A program made the position numbers and the translations under genes. The notes under the pieces were generated by a model. It ran no database searches and was not told the DNA's origin. It was given only the letters and a program-made list of their open reading frames with translations. DNA of 38,409 bases, from assembly GCA_013214965.1 (NCBI GenBank), contig JABSRU010000039.1, positions 1 through 38,409 of the forward strand, read 5' to 3'. Positions 23,747 to 32,986 of the stretch are shown piece after piece (positions within the stretch are counted from its first letter, which is position 1; the number at the start of each line of letters is the position of its first letter). Source of the stretch: Gammaproteobacteria bacterium (GTDB lineage: Bacteria > Pseudomonadota > Gammaproteobacteria > Enterobacterales > Psychrobiaceae).

Positions 23747-26680
23747 TTAGTCAATATCAACAATAGTCGATTGTCGGCCCACTTGATTAGATTGGAAAGT
23801 CCATAGCATCCGCCCTTCAATACTCGAAGTAATACGCACTCGTGCTTTCTCTTTCGCATCTAAGGTAAAATTAGGAGTATCGACGGTGATCTCTTGTGTT
23901 AAGTCGATTGAACCACTAATGGTATCTGACTCGCCTGTTTTTCGATTCACCATGGTCAATTCATAATCAAAGCTACTATCATTTGGGGCTAAGAATCCAA
24001 TGTTCGGATATTCAGAACCAAAAGCATTAACATCTCGAATCCACACCCCTGATGCCGCGCGATCATTATAATCATAATCAGCATCAGTTAAGGTCCAAAT
24101 ACCGTTAGGAGTTGAGCTAGGCTGCTTTTGACTGGTCACTGTGCCTGTTGTTTGCCCTCGATTACCGTAATCGTGTAAAAACAACACATGATCGACACTA
24201 CCATCTTCGTCGTTATCAATCCTTAAAATGGCACGATAAGCACTTAATGAGCCCCACTCTCCTTTAGTCGTTAAGGCAAATTCAACCGCAGGCGCACCAA
24301 ATAATGCCGTGTTTCGCCAGCCTAAACTGTCAATGGTCGCGGCAGAATCCCTGTCTGTATCGCTTTGTCCCGCTAAGGTAAAGCCTTTTGCATAACCCTT
24401 GGTTTTAGCGCGATTCTTAAATTTAAGCTTGCCACGGCGACTACTATAGAGTGAAATTTTTGATGCTGGATCAACAATAGCCATATAACCAACGCGTAAC
24501 GTATCACCACCCAGTTCATTTAAGACAATCCAACCATCTACTTCCGATTGACTATTATTTTCACTATCAAACGGCGCATTTTTTGGCTTCATTACTAGCC
24601 TTAAATAAACGGCCTTTTCACTCCAAGGCCTAACGTGAATAGTTTTAATTATTGCCGAAACTTCAACACCTGCCATGGTTTGATTAGGTTGATGTGAAAC
24701 CGTATACGTTCGAGCTAAGCCAGAAAGATTTTTAATCATTACTTTCTTAATTAAGCTATCGCGAGACGTTGGGTTCACTCGCCCAAAGGACACTCCACCG
24801 GGATAAGCATAACTAGATAACGTTGCAGCAACATCAGCTTGCACCCGACCTACACCCTGTAATGATAATGGATAAGGTTGTGATGAACCGGCAATACCAT
24901 CGATATAGGCGGGTGTTGACGAATTCTGCATCATCGCTTTTAAGCCAACCGTCGGTACATTGGGCCATTTTTGTTTTAGCAATGCAGCAACACCGGCGAC
25001 ATGAGGTGCTGCCATTGACGTCCCGCTGAAGTTAGCAGACCTGCTCCCCGTTCCTGCCGCAGTAGAAATAATACTCTGCCCTGGGGCTGCTAAATCAGGC
25101 TTAAATATATTGCCATCGCCTGGACCACGAGAAGTAAAACCAGATAATGTATCATCAAAATTCGGATCGGTATTTGTTCTGGTGGCACTGTTGACTACCA
25201 CAGAAGTTGCTTGGGTGTGGATTAATGCGTTATTTAAAGCCGCGCCATCGGTATGACTAACCATTACCCCTGAAATTGTTTCGGCTGCGGTTAACCCTCC
25301 CATCACTAGTGGATTTTGTCTTGAGTCACTCGTTCCATCATTATATACAATAATACCCGATGCGCCCGCCGCTTGAGCATTGGCGTATTTATCTTTAAAA
25401 CCACACGCACCACGGATCACCAGTGCCACCTCACCGTTAAAATCATCGGCATTGGTAAAAGCTGAACAACCATTGTGCGGCGCAGCAGCGACTAGCGCAC
25501 CATCAATTGAATATCCTTGAGCAAATTTATTAAAATGAGCCCCTTCCACCGCGACAATATCACCATTCACACTCGCGTCGTCAGAGCTAACATTAGCACC
25601 TTGAGTCGTGCCACCAGCAATCGAACTGGCGACCGAAATAGCGCCTGGAGCAATGGAAGGGCTGCCGACAATATATGGGATGTTTCCTGAATTACCCGCA
25701 GAAATCACCACAACGACCCCAGCAGCGGCCGCGTCATCGGCGGCATTAGCCCCCGCACTACCAGCCATACCAAACGATGATCCTAAACTTAAATTCATGA
25801 CATCGACATGATCTTCGGTGTCACCATCTTGATTGGGATCAGTCCCTCGCATTATCGCAAGGTGAGACAAGCCTGTTGATCCAGCAACATCACCAAATAC
25901 TTTATAGGCATATAAATGAGCACCTGGAGCGACGCCTTGTCCAATGCTACCTTCCACACCTACTCCAGCACTTGAGCCTGCAACATGAGAACCATGGCCA
26001 CGGCGATCAATCGGATCGCCATCAGGCATTGGATTAGCGGCATCAGGTCCAGCAAAGTCCCAGCCATCAACAACTTTAGCGGTTGGGAAACTACCCGGTT
26101 CAATAATATTAGGATCATCAGCTTCATATTCAGAGACATCACCAGCGCCGGCTAGGTTTTGATGATAATAATCAATCCCGGTATCAATAATAGCGACCGT
26201 GATCGGGTCGCCATTATTATTGCCATTACCACCTAAGGTTTTCCATGCTTGGGGTGAACCAATCCAAGGAACACTATTGATATGATTTAGCTGATGTTGA
26301 ATCACTGGCATCACGCGTTTAACCTCGGGCAATGCCTTAATCGCCTCTAAATCATGAGACTGAATAATGGCTTGAATACCTCGTTTGTTAGATTTATTTT
26401 TAAGGGTTTTAATATTAAAGGCACTTAATTGATGCTTGAGCGCTTGTAGTGCTGCACTGTGGTCATTGCCTGTTTTAGCTTTTTTTAAATGACGTAACAT
26501 CGGTGCTTGCTGAGGTTGTACCAACTCAATATACACTTCCATCGATTGCGAAAGTGATTGCGTTAATTGGGCCCCGTTAAAGTTTTCAGTAAAAGGTAGT
26601 GTCCGCGATTGTGCTGCCGCAGTACTGTTACCACATATCATCATTAGACTTGCTGAAATCAGCGTTAATGGAATTTTCAT
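23747..26680 (-). CDS. Secreted subtilisin-like serine protease (S8) with PA insert
   Basis: A 977-aa secreted protease. Signal peptide MKIPLTLISASLMMICG, then an inhibitor-I9-like propeptide (about 45-130). The S8 domain has the full triad: Asp166 (AIIDTGID), His229 (GHGSHVAG) and Ser555 (GTSMAAPHVAG), with oxyanion Asn330 (ISAGNSG). A protease-associated domain (about 385-495, RGACGFKDKYANAQAAGASG) is inserted before the Ser, as in Vpr/C5a-peptidase-like subtilases. The C-terminal 350 aa look like Fn3/beta-sandwich modules. The frame opens 24 nt earlier, but AAGAGA is placed for the ATG at 26680. Single gene, probably for extracellular peptide supply. Confidence 0.9.
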   Translation of the reverse strand: MKIPLTLISASLMMICGNSTAAAQSRTLPFTENFNGAQLTQSLSQSMEVYIELVQPQQAPMLRHLKKAKTGNDHSAALQALKHQLSAFNIKTLKNKSNKRGIQAIIQSHDLEAIKALPEVKRVMPVIQHQLNHINSVPWIGSPQAWKTLGGNGNNNGDPITVAIIDTGIDYYHQNLAGAGDVSEYEADDPNIIEPGSFPTAKVVDGWDFAGPDAANPMPDGDPIDRRGHGSHVAGSSAGVGVEGSIGQGVAPGAHLYAYKVFGDVAGSTGLSHLAIMRGTDPNQDGDTEDHVDVMNLSLGSSFGMAGSAGANAADDAAAAGVVVVISAGNSGNIPYIVGSPSIAPGAISVASSIAGGTTQGANVSSDDASVNGDIVAVEGAHFNKFAQGYSIDGALVAAAPHNGCSAFTNADDFNGEVALVIRGACGFKDKYANAQAAGASGIIVYNDGTSDSRQNPLVMGGLTAAETISGVMVSHTDGAALNNALIHTQATSVVVNSATRTNTDPNFDDTLSGFTSRGPGDGNIFKPDLAAPGQSIISTAAGTGSRSANFSGTSMAAPHVAGVAALLKQKWPNVPTVGLKAMMQNSSTPAYIDGIAGSSQPYPLSLQGVGRVQADVAATLSSYAYPGGVSFGRVNPTSRDSLIKKVMIKNLSGLARTYTVSHQPNQTMAGVEVSAIIKTIHVRPWSEKAVYLRLVMKPKNAPFDSENNSQSEVDGWIVLNELGGDTLRVGYMAIVDPASKISLYSSRRGKLKFKNRAKTKGYAKGFTLAGQSDTDRDSAATIDSLGWRNTALFGAPAVEFALTTKGEWGSLSAYRAILRIDNDEDGSVDHVLFLHDYGNRGQTTGTVTSQKQPSSTPNGIWTLTDADYDYNDRAASGVWIRDVNAFGSEYPNIGFLAPNDSSFDYELTMVNRKTGESDTISGSIDLTQEITVDTPNFTLDAKEKARVRITSSIEGRMLWTFQSNQVGRQSTIVDID

Positions 26681-26719
26681 AGATATTCTCTTATTTATTA
26701 ACATTATTATAAATAAAAA

Positions 26720-26755
26720 TTACTCAACTTAAATGTACTGAGTAAAACCGAGTAA
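26720..26755. promoter_or_regulatory. Repeated TTACTC/GAGTAA boxes upstream of the protease
   Basis: TTACTCA (26720-26726) and TGAGTAA (26739-26745) form a perfect inverted repeat with a 12-nt gap, and CGAGTAA follows at 26749-26755. They lie 40-75 bp before the protease start, where a regulator would bind. No regulator is recognised. Confidence 0.4.
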
Positions 26756-26851
26756 TACTTAATAGTCGGCAACTTGATTGCCTAAAACTAGGATAGTCGA
26801 AAATCTATAATTTTTGTCTAAAAAAGAAATATTCTCATTCAAAGAGATACC

Positions 26852-27080
26852 AGGCTACATGTCTACGGCAAGAGCGTTTTAAATTTAATACTCAGAACGC
26901 AGGAGATATCGGTACATGTGGAGCAAACCTTATTTTTCAAGGATGAAAAATCGAACCTAGAGCCGCAGCGAAACCTTGTGTCTTTGATACAAGGAAGTTC
27001 GCGAAGCAGTGGTGTACTTACGGCGTGTTTGCGTAATATGTGTCGATATCTAGATTATAATGCGCTAGCCGTGGCTACAT
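26852..27080. repeat. Structured non-coding element, likely dispersed repeat
   Basis: The gap between the protease and the next gene is not simple intergenic sequence. ACATGT-(2)-ACGGC near the left edge recurs inverted at the right edge (GCCGT-(4)-ACATGT, ending in the stop codon of the neighbouring gene). Inside are two hairpins: ATTTTTCA-agga-TGAAAAAT (26932-26951), and GCGAA-a-CCTTGT with ACAAGG-aag-TTCGC (about 26968-27002). It is more GC-rich than the AT-rich gap on its left. It looks like a mobile or dispersed repeat; a 71-codon frame across it (26918-27133) is not convincing as a gene. Confidence 0.4.
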
Positions 27081-27443
27081 GTCCCATTCAAAAATATCTA
27101 AAGCAGCACGGGCTTGTAATAGTGTGCAGTTAGTGAGTGAAACCAATTGATTAATAGTAATGGCGGGGTTTAGTTTTACTAAATTAAGAATTTCAGACTC
27201 AGTCAGTTGGTGATGTTGTTTCGAGAGAACTTTAATTAACCACAACCAACTCGGCTGCTCGGCAATTTCAATATCACTGATGATTTGTTGAATTTGGTTC
27301 GAATCAGCCTGCAAAATCCAATTTCTTGAGCGACCTTTGCGTATTAAAATAGCGCCAGACTCCCGAATTTTTGCTTTTAATAAATAGGAATTAAGCGTTT
27401 TTCGTTGAAAGGACAGCAAATTAATTTGTACTTGTTCAGCCAA
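27075..27443 (-). CDS. Small RSRNW-motif protein (RRF_GI-like family)
   Basis: A 122-aa protein of 13-14 kDa. It resembles a small gammaproteobacterial family often labelled 'ribosome recycling factor family' (Pfam RRF_GI); the label comes from memory and says little about function. Visible features are the central IRKGRSRNW motif, a WLWLIKVL helix, and a C-terminal helix-turn-helix-like part (ITINQLVSLTNCTLLQARAAL). It has no similarity to true RRF that I can see. The frame starts with TTG and has only a weak ribosome site. The stop codon falls in the edge repeat of the neighbouring element. Confidence 0.6.
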   Translation of the reverse strand: MAEQVQINLLSFQRKTLNSYLLKAKIRESGAILIRKGRSRNWILQADSNQIQQIISDIEIAEQPSWLWLIKVLSKQHHQLTESEILNLVKLNPAITINQLVSLTNCTLLQARAALDIFEWDM

Positions 27444-27476
27444 TTGCTTGCTCAGATAATAGAATTAACCCTTATC

Positions 27477-27510
27477 ATAACACTGCCATCGAAGATGGTG
27501 GCAGTGTTAT
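27477..27510. terminator. Strong hairpin after prpE (terminator-like, no U-tract)
   Basis: ATAACACTGCCA (27477-27488) pairs perfectly with TGGCAGTGTTAT (27499-27510) around a 10-nt loop, 17 nt after the prpE stop on the minus strand. No T-run follows on either strand, so it may stabilise the 3' end or attenuate read-through into the RSRNW-family gene rather than terminate fully. Confidence 0.5.
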
Positions 27511-27526
27511 TCTCGGTGGTGATAAC

Positions 27527-29428
27527 TTATTGCGCGTAGCCCATTTGTTGTAATGATTGTTCGATTGATTCCAGCACCGACGCATCTTCAATTGTTGCTG
27601 GCACTGTATACTCACTACTGTTAGCAATATTTTTCATCGTTGCCCGCAGTATTTTTCCCGAGCGGGTTTTAGGCAACCTATCCACCACGGCAATGAGTTT
27701 AAATGCAGCAACCGGACCGACATCTTCTCGCACTTGCTTAATCAGTGCCTTTTCAATATCAACGTGGCTTAAATCGCAATCACTGGTTAACACCACCAGC
27801 CCTAATGGCAACTCACCTTTGAGTTCATCATGAACACCTATTACCGCCACTTCAGCAACACTTGGGTGATTACTGAGTGCTTCCTCTAATCGTCCGGTCG
27901 ACAATCGATGACCAGCAACATTAATAACATCGTCAATGCGATTCATGATCCACAAATAATTGTCTTGATCGATATAACCAGCATCACCCGTCAAATAATA
28001 ACCTTCAACTTGACTTAAATAAGCATCGTAATAACGACCATTATTTTGCCACAAGGTCGGTAAAGTACCCGGCGGTAACGGTAGTTTAATCACAATCATT
28101 CCTGATTCACCAGCCGCTACTTTCGCGCCACTAGCGTCAACAACCTCAACGTTATACCCAGGAACAGGTCGCGACGGTGATCCCGCTTTAATCGGTGCAG
28201 GACAGCTACCAAGTAAATTGGCAGCAATTGACCAACCAGTTTCAGTTTGCCACCAATGATCAACCACTGGCACTTTCAGCTTATCTTGCGCCCATATCAG
28301 TGTCGCGGGATCACAGCGCTCGCCCGCCAAATAAAGGGCATTAAGACAACTTAAATCATATTTATCAATTAATTTTCCTTCAGGATCTGCGGCCCGAATC
28401 GCCCGAAAAGCGGTGGGCGCAGTAAATAAACTCTTGACCTGATATTCTTCAATCACTCGCCAAAAAATGCCAGCATCTGGCGTGCCAATCGGTTTGCCTT
28501 CAAATAAAACCGTGGTGCTACGATTAATCAACGGGCCGTAACAAATATAAGAATGGCCAACTACCCAACCCACATCGCTGGCAGCCCAAAACACTTCACC
28601 AGGTTTTACATTGTAAATATGCTTCATAGTCCAGGCTAGTGCAACCGCATGCCCACCATTATCGCGCACCACGCCTTTAGGTTGGCCCGTGGTGCCTGAT
28701 GTATATAAAATATAAAGTGGATCGGTTGCTAAGACCTCAACACAAGGATGATATTCACTGCTGTCAGAGACTTGTTGCCAATCAAAATCTCGACCATCCG
28801 TCATCTGCGCCACCAATTGTTCACGCTGAAAAATAATAGTATGGCTCGGTTTATGACTAGCGATATCAATAGCATCATCGAGTAACGGTTTATAAGCTAC
28901 TGTTCTGTTAGGTTCAATACCACAGGAAGCAGATAACACCACTTTAGGTTTAGCATCATCAATCCGGGTCGCCAATTCATTAGCTGCAAAACCACCAAAC
29001 ACCACAGAATGAATCGCACCAAGGCGCGCACAAGCTAACATCCCGACTAACGTTTGCGGGATCATTGGCATATAAATCACCACCCGATCACCTTTAGTGA
29101 CGCCACAACTCGCTAACGCCCCTGCCATTTTTGACACTTGATGCAGCAATTCACTAAAGCTAATTTTTTGCTTCGAATCGGTTACCGGCGAATCATAGAT
29201 AATCGCGGTTTGCTCACCATAACCTTGTTCAACATGACGATCGACCGCGTTATAACACGTATTTAGTGTGGCACCGGTAAACCAACGATAAAAAGGAATA
29301 TTGCTATCGTCTAACACTTTATCCCAAGGCTTACTCCAGCTAATTGCTTGAGCAGCATCGGCCCAAAATTCTTGTGGTTTATGAATCGATGTATCATATA
29401 GCTCTTGATAAGACGGATCTTGATCCAC
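27527..29428 (-). CDS. prpE: Propionyl-CoA synthetase-type acyl-CoA ligase
   Basis: A 633-aa ATP-dependent acyl-CoA synthetase of the acetyl/propionyl-CoA synthetase family; it makes short-chain acyl-CoA from the acid, ATP and CoA in the cytoplasm. Key motifs: P-loop YTSGTTGQPKGVVRDNGG (the RDNGG form is typical of PrpE rather than Acs), WWQTETGW, YYLTGDAGY, and the C-terminal acetylatable lysine in LPKTRSGKILRATM. The start is GTG behind GGAGAG. It is divergent from liuR, and a copy of the putative LiuR operator lies 52 bp before its start, suggesting co-control with branched-chain acid breakdown. Substrate (propionate, isobutyrate or similar) needs assay. Confidence 0.85.
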   Translation of the reverse strand: MDQDPSYQELYDTSIHKPQEFWADAAQAISWSKPWDKVLDDSNIPFYRWFTGATLNTCYNAVDRHVEQGYGEQTAIIYDSPVTDSKQKISFSELLHQVSKMAGALASCGVTKGDRVVIYMPMIPQTLVGMLACARLGAIHSVVFGGFAANELATRIDDAKPKVVLSASCGIEPNRTVAYKPLLDDAIDIASHKPSHTIIFQREQLVAQMTDGRDFDWQQVSDSSEYHPCVEVLATDPLYILYTSGTTGQPKGVVRDNGGHAVALAWTMKHIYNVKPGEVFWAASDVGWVVGHSYICYGPLINRSTTVLFEGKPIGTPDAGIFWRVIEEYQVKSLFTAPTAFRAIRAADPEGKLIDKYDLSCLNALYLAGERCDPATLIWAQDKLKVPVVDHWWQTETGWSIAANLLGSCPAPIKAGSPSRPVPGYNVEVVDASGAKVAAGESGMIVIKLPLPPGTLPTLWQNNGRYYDAYLSQVEGYYLTGDAGYIDQDNYLWIMNRIDDVINVAGHRLSTGRLEEALSNHPSVAEVAVIGVHDELKGELPLGLVVLTSDCDLSHVDIEKALIKQVREDVGPVAAFKLIAVVDRLPKTRSGKILRATMKNIANSSEYTVPATIEDASVLESIEQSLQQMGYAQ

Positions 29429-29479
29429 GACCGCTCTCCTTACTTTTAATTATAGTTATATACCTATTTTTTATATAAC

Positions 29480-29495
29480 TTACACGTTAAGGTAA
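29480..29495 (-). promoter_or_regulatory. Putative LiuR operator upstream of prpE
   Basis: On the minus strand TTACCTTAACGTGTAA, with TTAC/GTAA arms. It shares 12 consecutive bases with the site before liuR. It lies 52 bp before the prpE GTG. Confidence 0.6.
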
Positions 29496-29645
29496 TGCTA
29501 AATAATTAGACCTTAGCGGCTTAGACTTATTGCTAACACCTATCCCCCCTAAGTTATTCCTTTAATAATCACCTTTTAGCTTTAGTCTACCTATTCGAAC
29601 AGGTAAACTATCATCTATATATTGAACAACCGCACCAGTAAAAAC

Positions 29646-29679
29646 TTTACCTTAACGTAAACTTCATGTACGGTATAAT
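29646..29679 (+). promoter_or_regulatory. Putative liuR promoter and LiuR operator
   Basis: TTTACCTTAACGTAAA (29646-29661) has TTTAC/GTAAA arms, as expected for a MerR-family dimer. A good -10, TATAAT, is at 29674-29679; TTAACG (29652-29657) could be the -35 with a 16-bp spacer, so the operator would cover the -35 region. This predicts autoregulation. The remainder of the 271-bp divergent gap shows no gene. Confidence 0.65.
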
Positions 29680-29699
29680 AAATTTCAGGACTATGAATA

Positions 29700-30089
29700 A
29701 TGATAGAAAGCCAAAAAACATATTCAATAAGTGATTTAGCAAAGGAATTTGAAGTCACGACACGAAGCATTCGCTTTTATGAAGACCAAAGTCTGATTAA
29801 ACCGAGTCGTCGTGGCCAAACCCGTATTTATAGCCCACAAGATCGGGTAAGACTGAAATTAATTTTACGTGGTAAGCGTTTGGGATTTTCACTGGCTGAA
29901 ACCCGTCGTTTATTCGATTTATATGATGCTGATCGTTCTAGTGTCCAACAACTGCATACCATGCTGAGCTTAATCGACGAAAAGAAAGAGCATTTACAAC
30001 AGCAAATGGAAGATATTACTGTAGTGTTAATGGAGCTAAGTTCAGTGGAGACTCGTTGTCAAAGCGAGTTAAAAGACCTCATAAAATAG
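29700..30089 (+). CDS. liuR: MerR-family regulator of leucine/isovalerate catabolism
   Basis: A 129-aa DNA-binding regulator. The MerR helix-turn-helix and wing are at the N-terminus ([26 protein letters not shown], then [14 protein letters not shown]). A dimerisation coiled coil ([20 protein letters not shown]) follows. There is no cysteine metal-site pattern at the C-terminus, so it is not a metal or redox sensor of this family. It heads the liu operon, the standard place for LiuR, and three copies of TTACCTTAACG in the neighbourhood are its likely targets. The inducer is expected to be a pathway CoA ester. Confidence 0.9.
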   Translation: MIESQKTYSISDLAKEFEVTTRSIRFYEDQSLIKPSRRGQTRIYSPQDRVRLKLILRGKRLGFSLAETRRLFDLYDADRSSVQQLHTMLSLIDEKKEHLQQQMEDITVVLMELSSVETRCQSELKDLIK

Positions 30090-30117
30090 CAAAAGAGCAG
30101 CGAGGTTGTTCTTTTGC
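30089..30117 (+). other. Hairpin between liuR and liuA
   Basis: GCAAAAGAGCA pairs with TGTTCTTTTGC (one G-T) around a 7-nt loop, starting at the last base of the liuR stop codon. No clear U-tract follows. It may reduce read-through or shape the 5' end of the liuA message, and it argues against any liuA start upstream of 30118. Confidence 0.55.
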
Positions 30118-30118
30118 G

Positions 30119-30129
30119 TTACCTTAACG
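30119..30129 (+). promoter_or_regulatory. Third TTACCTTAACG copy, before liuA
   Basis: Identical over 11 bases to the two operators in the divergent region but without the right arm. It overlaps the liuA ribosome site (ACGGAG). A bound LiuR here would act as a roadblock or mark a second promoter for liuABCDE. Confidence 0.5.
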
Positions 30130-30138
30130 GAGAATGAC

Positions 30139-31308
30139 ATGCAATCTACCTTTAGCTCATTAAATTTTGGCCTCGGCGAAACTATTGATATGTTACGCGA
30201 TACAGTAAACGCGTTTTCCCGAGACGAAATTGCTCCCCGCGCCGAACAAATAGATAAAGACAATGAATTTCCAGCGGATTTATGGCGCAAATTTGGTGAT
30301 ATGGGCCTGTTAGGTATCACTGTACCCGAAGAACTTGGTGGCGTTGGGATGGGTTATTTAGCTCATGTTGTCGCGATGCAGGAAATTAGCCGTGCCTCTG
30401 CTTCTGTTGGCTTAAGTTACGGTGCTCATTCAAATCTTTGTGTTAATCAAATTAACCGAAACGGTAATCAAACCCAAAAAGAAAAATATCTGCCTAAATT
30501 AATTAGCGGTGAGCATGTCGGCGCCTTAGCCATGAGTGAACCTAATGCCGGTTCCGATGTTGTGTCAATGAAACTAAGCGCCCGTTTAGACGGCGACAAG
30601 TATATTCTTAATGGCACCAAAATGTGGATCACCAATGGTCCCGATGCCGAGACCTATGTCGTTTATGCGAAAACAGATATCGACAAAGGCCCTCACGGTA
30701 TCACCGCTTTTATCATTGAACGTGGTTATAAAGGTTTCACTCAAGCGCAAAAGCTCGACAAGTTAGGGATGCGTGGTTCTAACACCTGTGAATTAGTATT
30801 CCAAGACTGTGAAGTACCCGTCGAAAATATTTTAGGCGAGCTTAATAAAGGCGTCAGAGTGTTAATGAGTGGGCTCGATTACGAACGCTTAGTGTTAGCT
30901 GGTGGCCCGCTAGGCATCATGGATGCTTGTATGGACTTAGTGGTTCCCTACATTCACGACCGTGTCCAATTTGGTCAATCAATCGGTGAGTTCCAGCTTA
31001 TTCAAGGTAAAATTGCCGATATGTACACCCAAATGAACGCAGCAAAAGCCTATGTTTATGCGGTAGCAAAATCCTGTGATCGTGGCGAAGCGACTCGTAA
31101 AGACAGCGCAGCCGTTATTTTATATAGTGCCGAGCTAGCCACAAAAATGGCACTAGATGCTATTCAATTATTAGGCGGCAACGGCTATATCAACGAATTT
31201 CCAGCCGGTCGCCTATTGCGTGACGCTAAGCTCTATGAAATTGGCGCAGGCACCTCAGAAATTCGCCGGATGTTAATTGGCCGCGAATTGTTCAACGAGT
31301 CTAAATAA
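30139..31308 (+). CDS. liuA: Isovaleryl-CoA dehydrogenase
   Basis: A 389-aa FAD enzyme that oxidises isovaleryl-CoA to 3-methylcrotonyl-CoA, passing electrons to ETF. Acyl-CoA dehydrogenase signatures: [19 protein letters not shown], the catalytic Glu249 in [14 protein letters not shown] (the position used by isovaleryl-CoA dehydrogenases), and the C-terminal [17 protein letters not shown] and [19 protein letters not shown]. The frame opens further upstream (30106), inside a hairpin; the ATG at 30139 behind GGAG gives the family's normal N-terminus. First enzyme of the liu operon. Confidence 0.93.
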   Translation: MQSTFSSLNFGLGETIDMLRDTVNAFSRDEIAPRAEQIDKDNEFPADLWRKFGDMGLLGITVPEELGGVGMGYLAHVVAMQEISRASASVGLSYGAHSNLCVNQINRNGNQTQKEKYLPKLISGEHVGALAMSEPNAGSDVVSMKLSARLDGDKYILNGTKMWITNGPDAETYVVYAKTDIDKGPHGITAFIIERGYKGFTQAQKLDKLGMRGSNTCELVFQDCEVPVENILGELNKGVRVLMSGLDYERLVLAGGPLGIMDACMDLVVPYIHDRVQFGQSIGEFQLIQGKIADMYTQMNAAKAYVYAVAKSCDRGEATRKDSAAVILYSAELATKMALDAIQLLGGNGYINEFPAGRLLRDAKLYEIGAGTSEIRRMLIGRELFNESK

Positions 31309-31329
31309 CCTTTCTTATCTATTTTATTG

Positions 31330-31351
31330 GCTGAAACAGCAATGTTTCAGC
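31330..31351 (+). other. Intercistronic hairpin between liuA and liuB
   Basis: GCTGAAAC-agcaat-GTTTCAGC, a perfect 8-bp stem in the 62-nt gap, with no U-tract. Probably a message-stability or differential-expression element. Confidence 0.5.
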
Positions 31352-31370
31352 GATTATCAGGAGCTTGCTC

Positions 31371-32978
31371 GTGACCATTATCTCATCGAAAATTAACACT
31401 CGCAGTCAAGAATTCAGCGCTAAATCAGAGGCGATGCAAGCCTTAGTGACAGAGTTAAATAAGAATCTTGCCACCTTAAAACAAGGCGGCGGTGAAGTAT
31501 CGCAACAACGTCATTTGTCCCGAGGGAAAATGCTAGCACGGGATCGAATCAACGCCCTACTCGATAACGGCAGTCCGTTTTTAGAATTAAGTCAATTTGC
31601 CGCATGGCAATGCTACGACGACTTTGTACCTTGTGCTGGTGTAATTGTGGGGATTGGCCGAGTCAGTGGCATCGAATGTATGATTGTGGCTAATGACGCT
31701 ACCGTAAAAGGCGGAACTTATTACCCGCTAACGGTCAAAAAGCATCTACGTGCCCAAGACATTGCTGAGCGGTGTCATTTACCTTGTATTTATTTGGTCG
31801 ACTCTGGCGGTGCTTTTTTACCGCGCCAAGATGAGGTCTTTCCTGATCGTGACCATTTTGGTCGAATTTTCTTTAATCAAGCCAATATGTCTGCTAAAGG
31901 TATTCCACAAATAGCCTCAGTGATGGGGCTTTGTACTGCTGGCGGTGCTTACATGCCAGCGATGGCTGATGAGTCGATTATCGTTAAAGAGCAAGGGACT
32001 ATTTTTCTGGCGGGACCACCGTTAGTTAAAGCAGCGACCGGTGAAGTCGTGAGTGCCGAAGATTTAGGCGGCGCCGACGTTCACTGTAAAGTATCGGGCG
32101 TGGCAGATCATTACGCCCAAAACGATCAGCATGCGCTACAAATCATTCGTTCATCAATCAGCCGTCTTAATCACGTTAAAAAGCCCAACATTAGTGTGTT
32201 ACCTACCGTTGAGCCCTTGTTCGATGCCAAAGAAATATATGGCATTGTCGGCACCGATTTGAAAAAGCCTTTTGATGTTAAAGAAGTGATAGCTCGAGTG
32301 GTTGATGGTTCAGATTTTGATGAGTTTAAACAATATTATGGCTCAACCTTAGTTTGTGGTTTTGCTCGTATTCATGGTTATCCGGTCGGCATTGTTGCTA
32401 ACAACGGGATTTTATTTTCTGAATCAGCGCAAAAAGGCACCCACTTTATTGAGCTCTGTTGTAAACGTAAAATTCCCTTGGTGTTTCTGCAAAATATCAC
32501 CGGCTTTATGGTCGGCCAAAAATACGAAGCAGAAGGTATTGCTAAGCATGGCGCAAAAATGGTGACCGCGGTGTCTTGTGCCAAAGTACCAAAATTCACC
32601 GTCTTAATCGGCGGCAGTTATGGTGCCGGTAACTACGGAATGTGTGGTCGTGCTTATGATCCAACCATGATGTGGATGTGGCCCAACGCTCGTATATCAG
32701 TGATGGGCGGCGAACAAGCGGCTGGGGTGTTAGCGCAAGTGCGTCAAGATGGCCTTGCCCGTAAAGGACAAAGTATGAGCGTTGAGGAAGAAGTAGCCTT
32801 TAAAGCCCCGATTATTGAACAATATGAAAAACAAGGTAATCCTTACTATGCCAGTGCCCGTTTATGGGACGATGGTATTATCGATCCGGCGCAAACCCGC
32901 CAAGTATTAGGATTAGCCATTTCTGCCGCATTAAATGCCCCGATTGAGGATACTCAATTCGGGATCTTTAGAATGTAG
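31371..32978 (+). CDS. liuB: Methylcrotonyl-CoA carboxylase, carboxyltransferase subunit
   Basis: A 535-aa carboxyltransferase (beta) subunit that moves CO2 from biotin to 3-methylcrotonyl-CoA, giving 3-methylglutaconyl-CoA. Motifs: [99 protein letters not shown] and [20 protein letters not shown]. The frame can begin with TTG at 31365, but that is too near AGGAG; GTG at 31371 is correctly spaced. Works with the biotin subunit at 33798. Confidence 0.93.
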   Translation: MTIISSKINTRSQEFSAKSEAMQALVTELNKNLATLKQGGGEVSQQRHLSRGKMLARDRINALLDNGSPFLELSQFAAWQCYDDFVPCAGVIVGIGRVSGIECMIVANDATVKGGTYYPLTVKKHLRAQDIAERCHLPCIYLVDSGGAFLPRQDEVFPDRDHFGRIFFNQANMSAKGIPQIASVMGLCTAGGAYMPAMADESIIVKEQGTIFLAGPPLVKAATGEVVSAEDLGGADVHCKVSGVADHYAQNDQHALQIIRSSISRLNHVKKPNISVLPTVEPLFDAKEIYGIVGTDLKKPFDVKEVIARVVDGSDFDEFKQYYGSTLVCGFARIHGYPVGIVANNGILFSESAQKGTHFIELCCKRKIPLVFLQNITGFMVGQKYEAEGIAKHGAKMVTAVSCAKVPKFTVLIGGSYGAGNYGMCGRAYDPTMMWMWPNARISVMGGEQAAGVLAQVRQDGLARKGQSMSVEEEVAFKAPIIEQYEKQGNPYYASARLWDDGIIDPAQTRQVLGLAISAALNAPIEDTQFGIFRM

Positions 32979-32986
32979 GAGTGATG

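Noticed and set aside
26918-27133. A 71-codon plus-strand frame across the gap upstream of the protease
   Set aside because: It runs through the hairpins of the repeat-like element, overlaps the opposite gene, and its product has no recognisable features.
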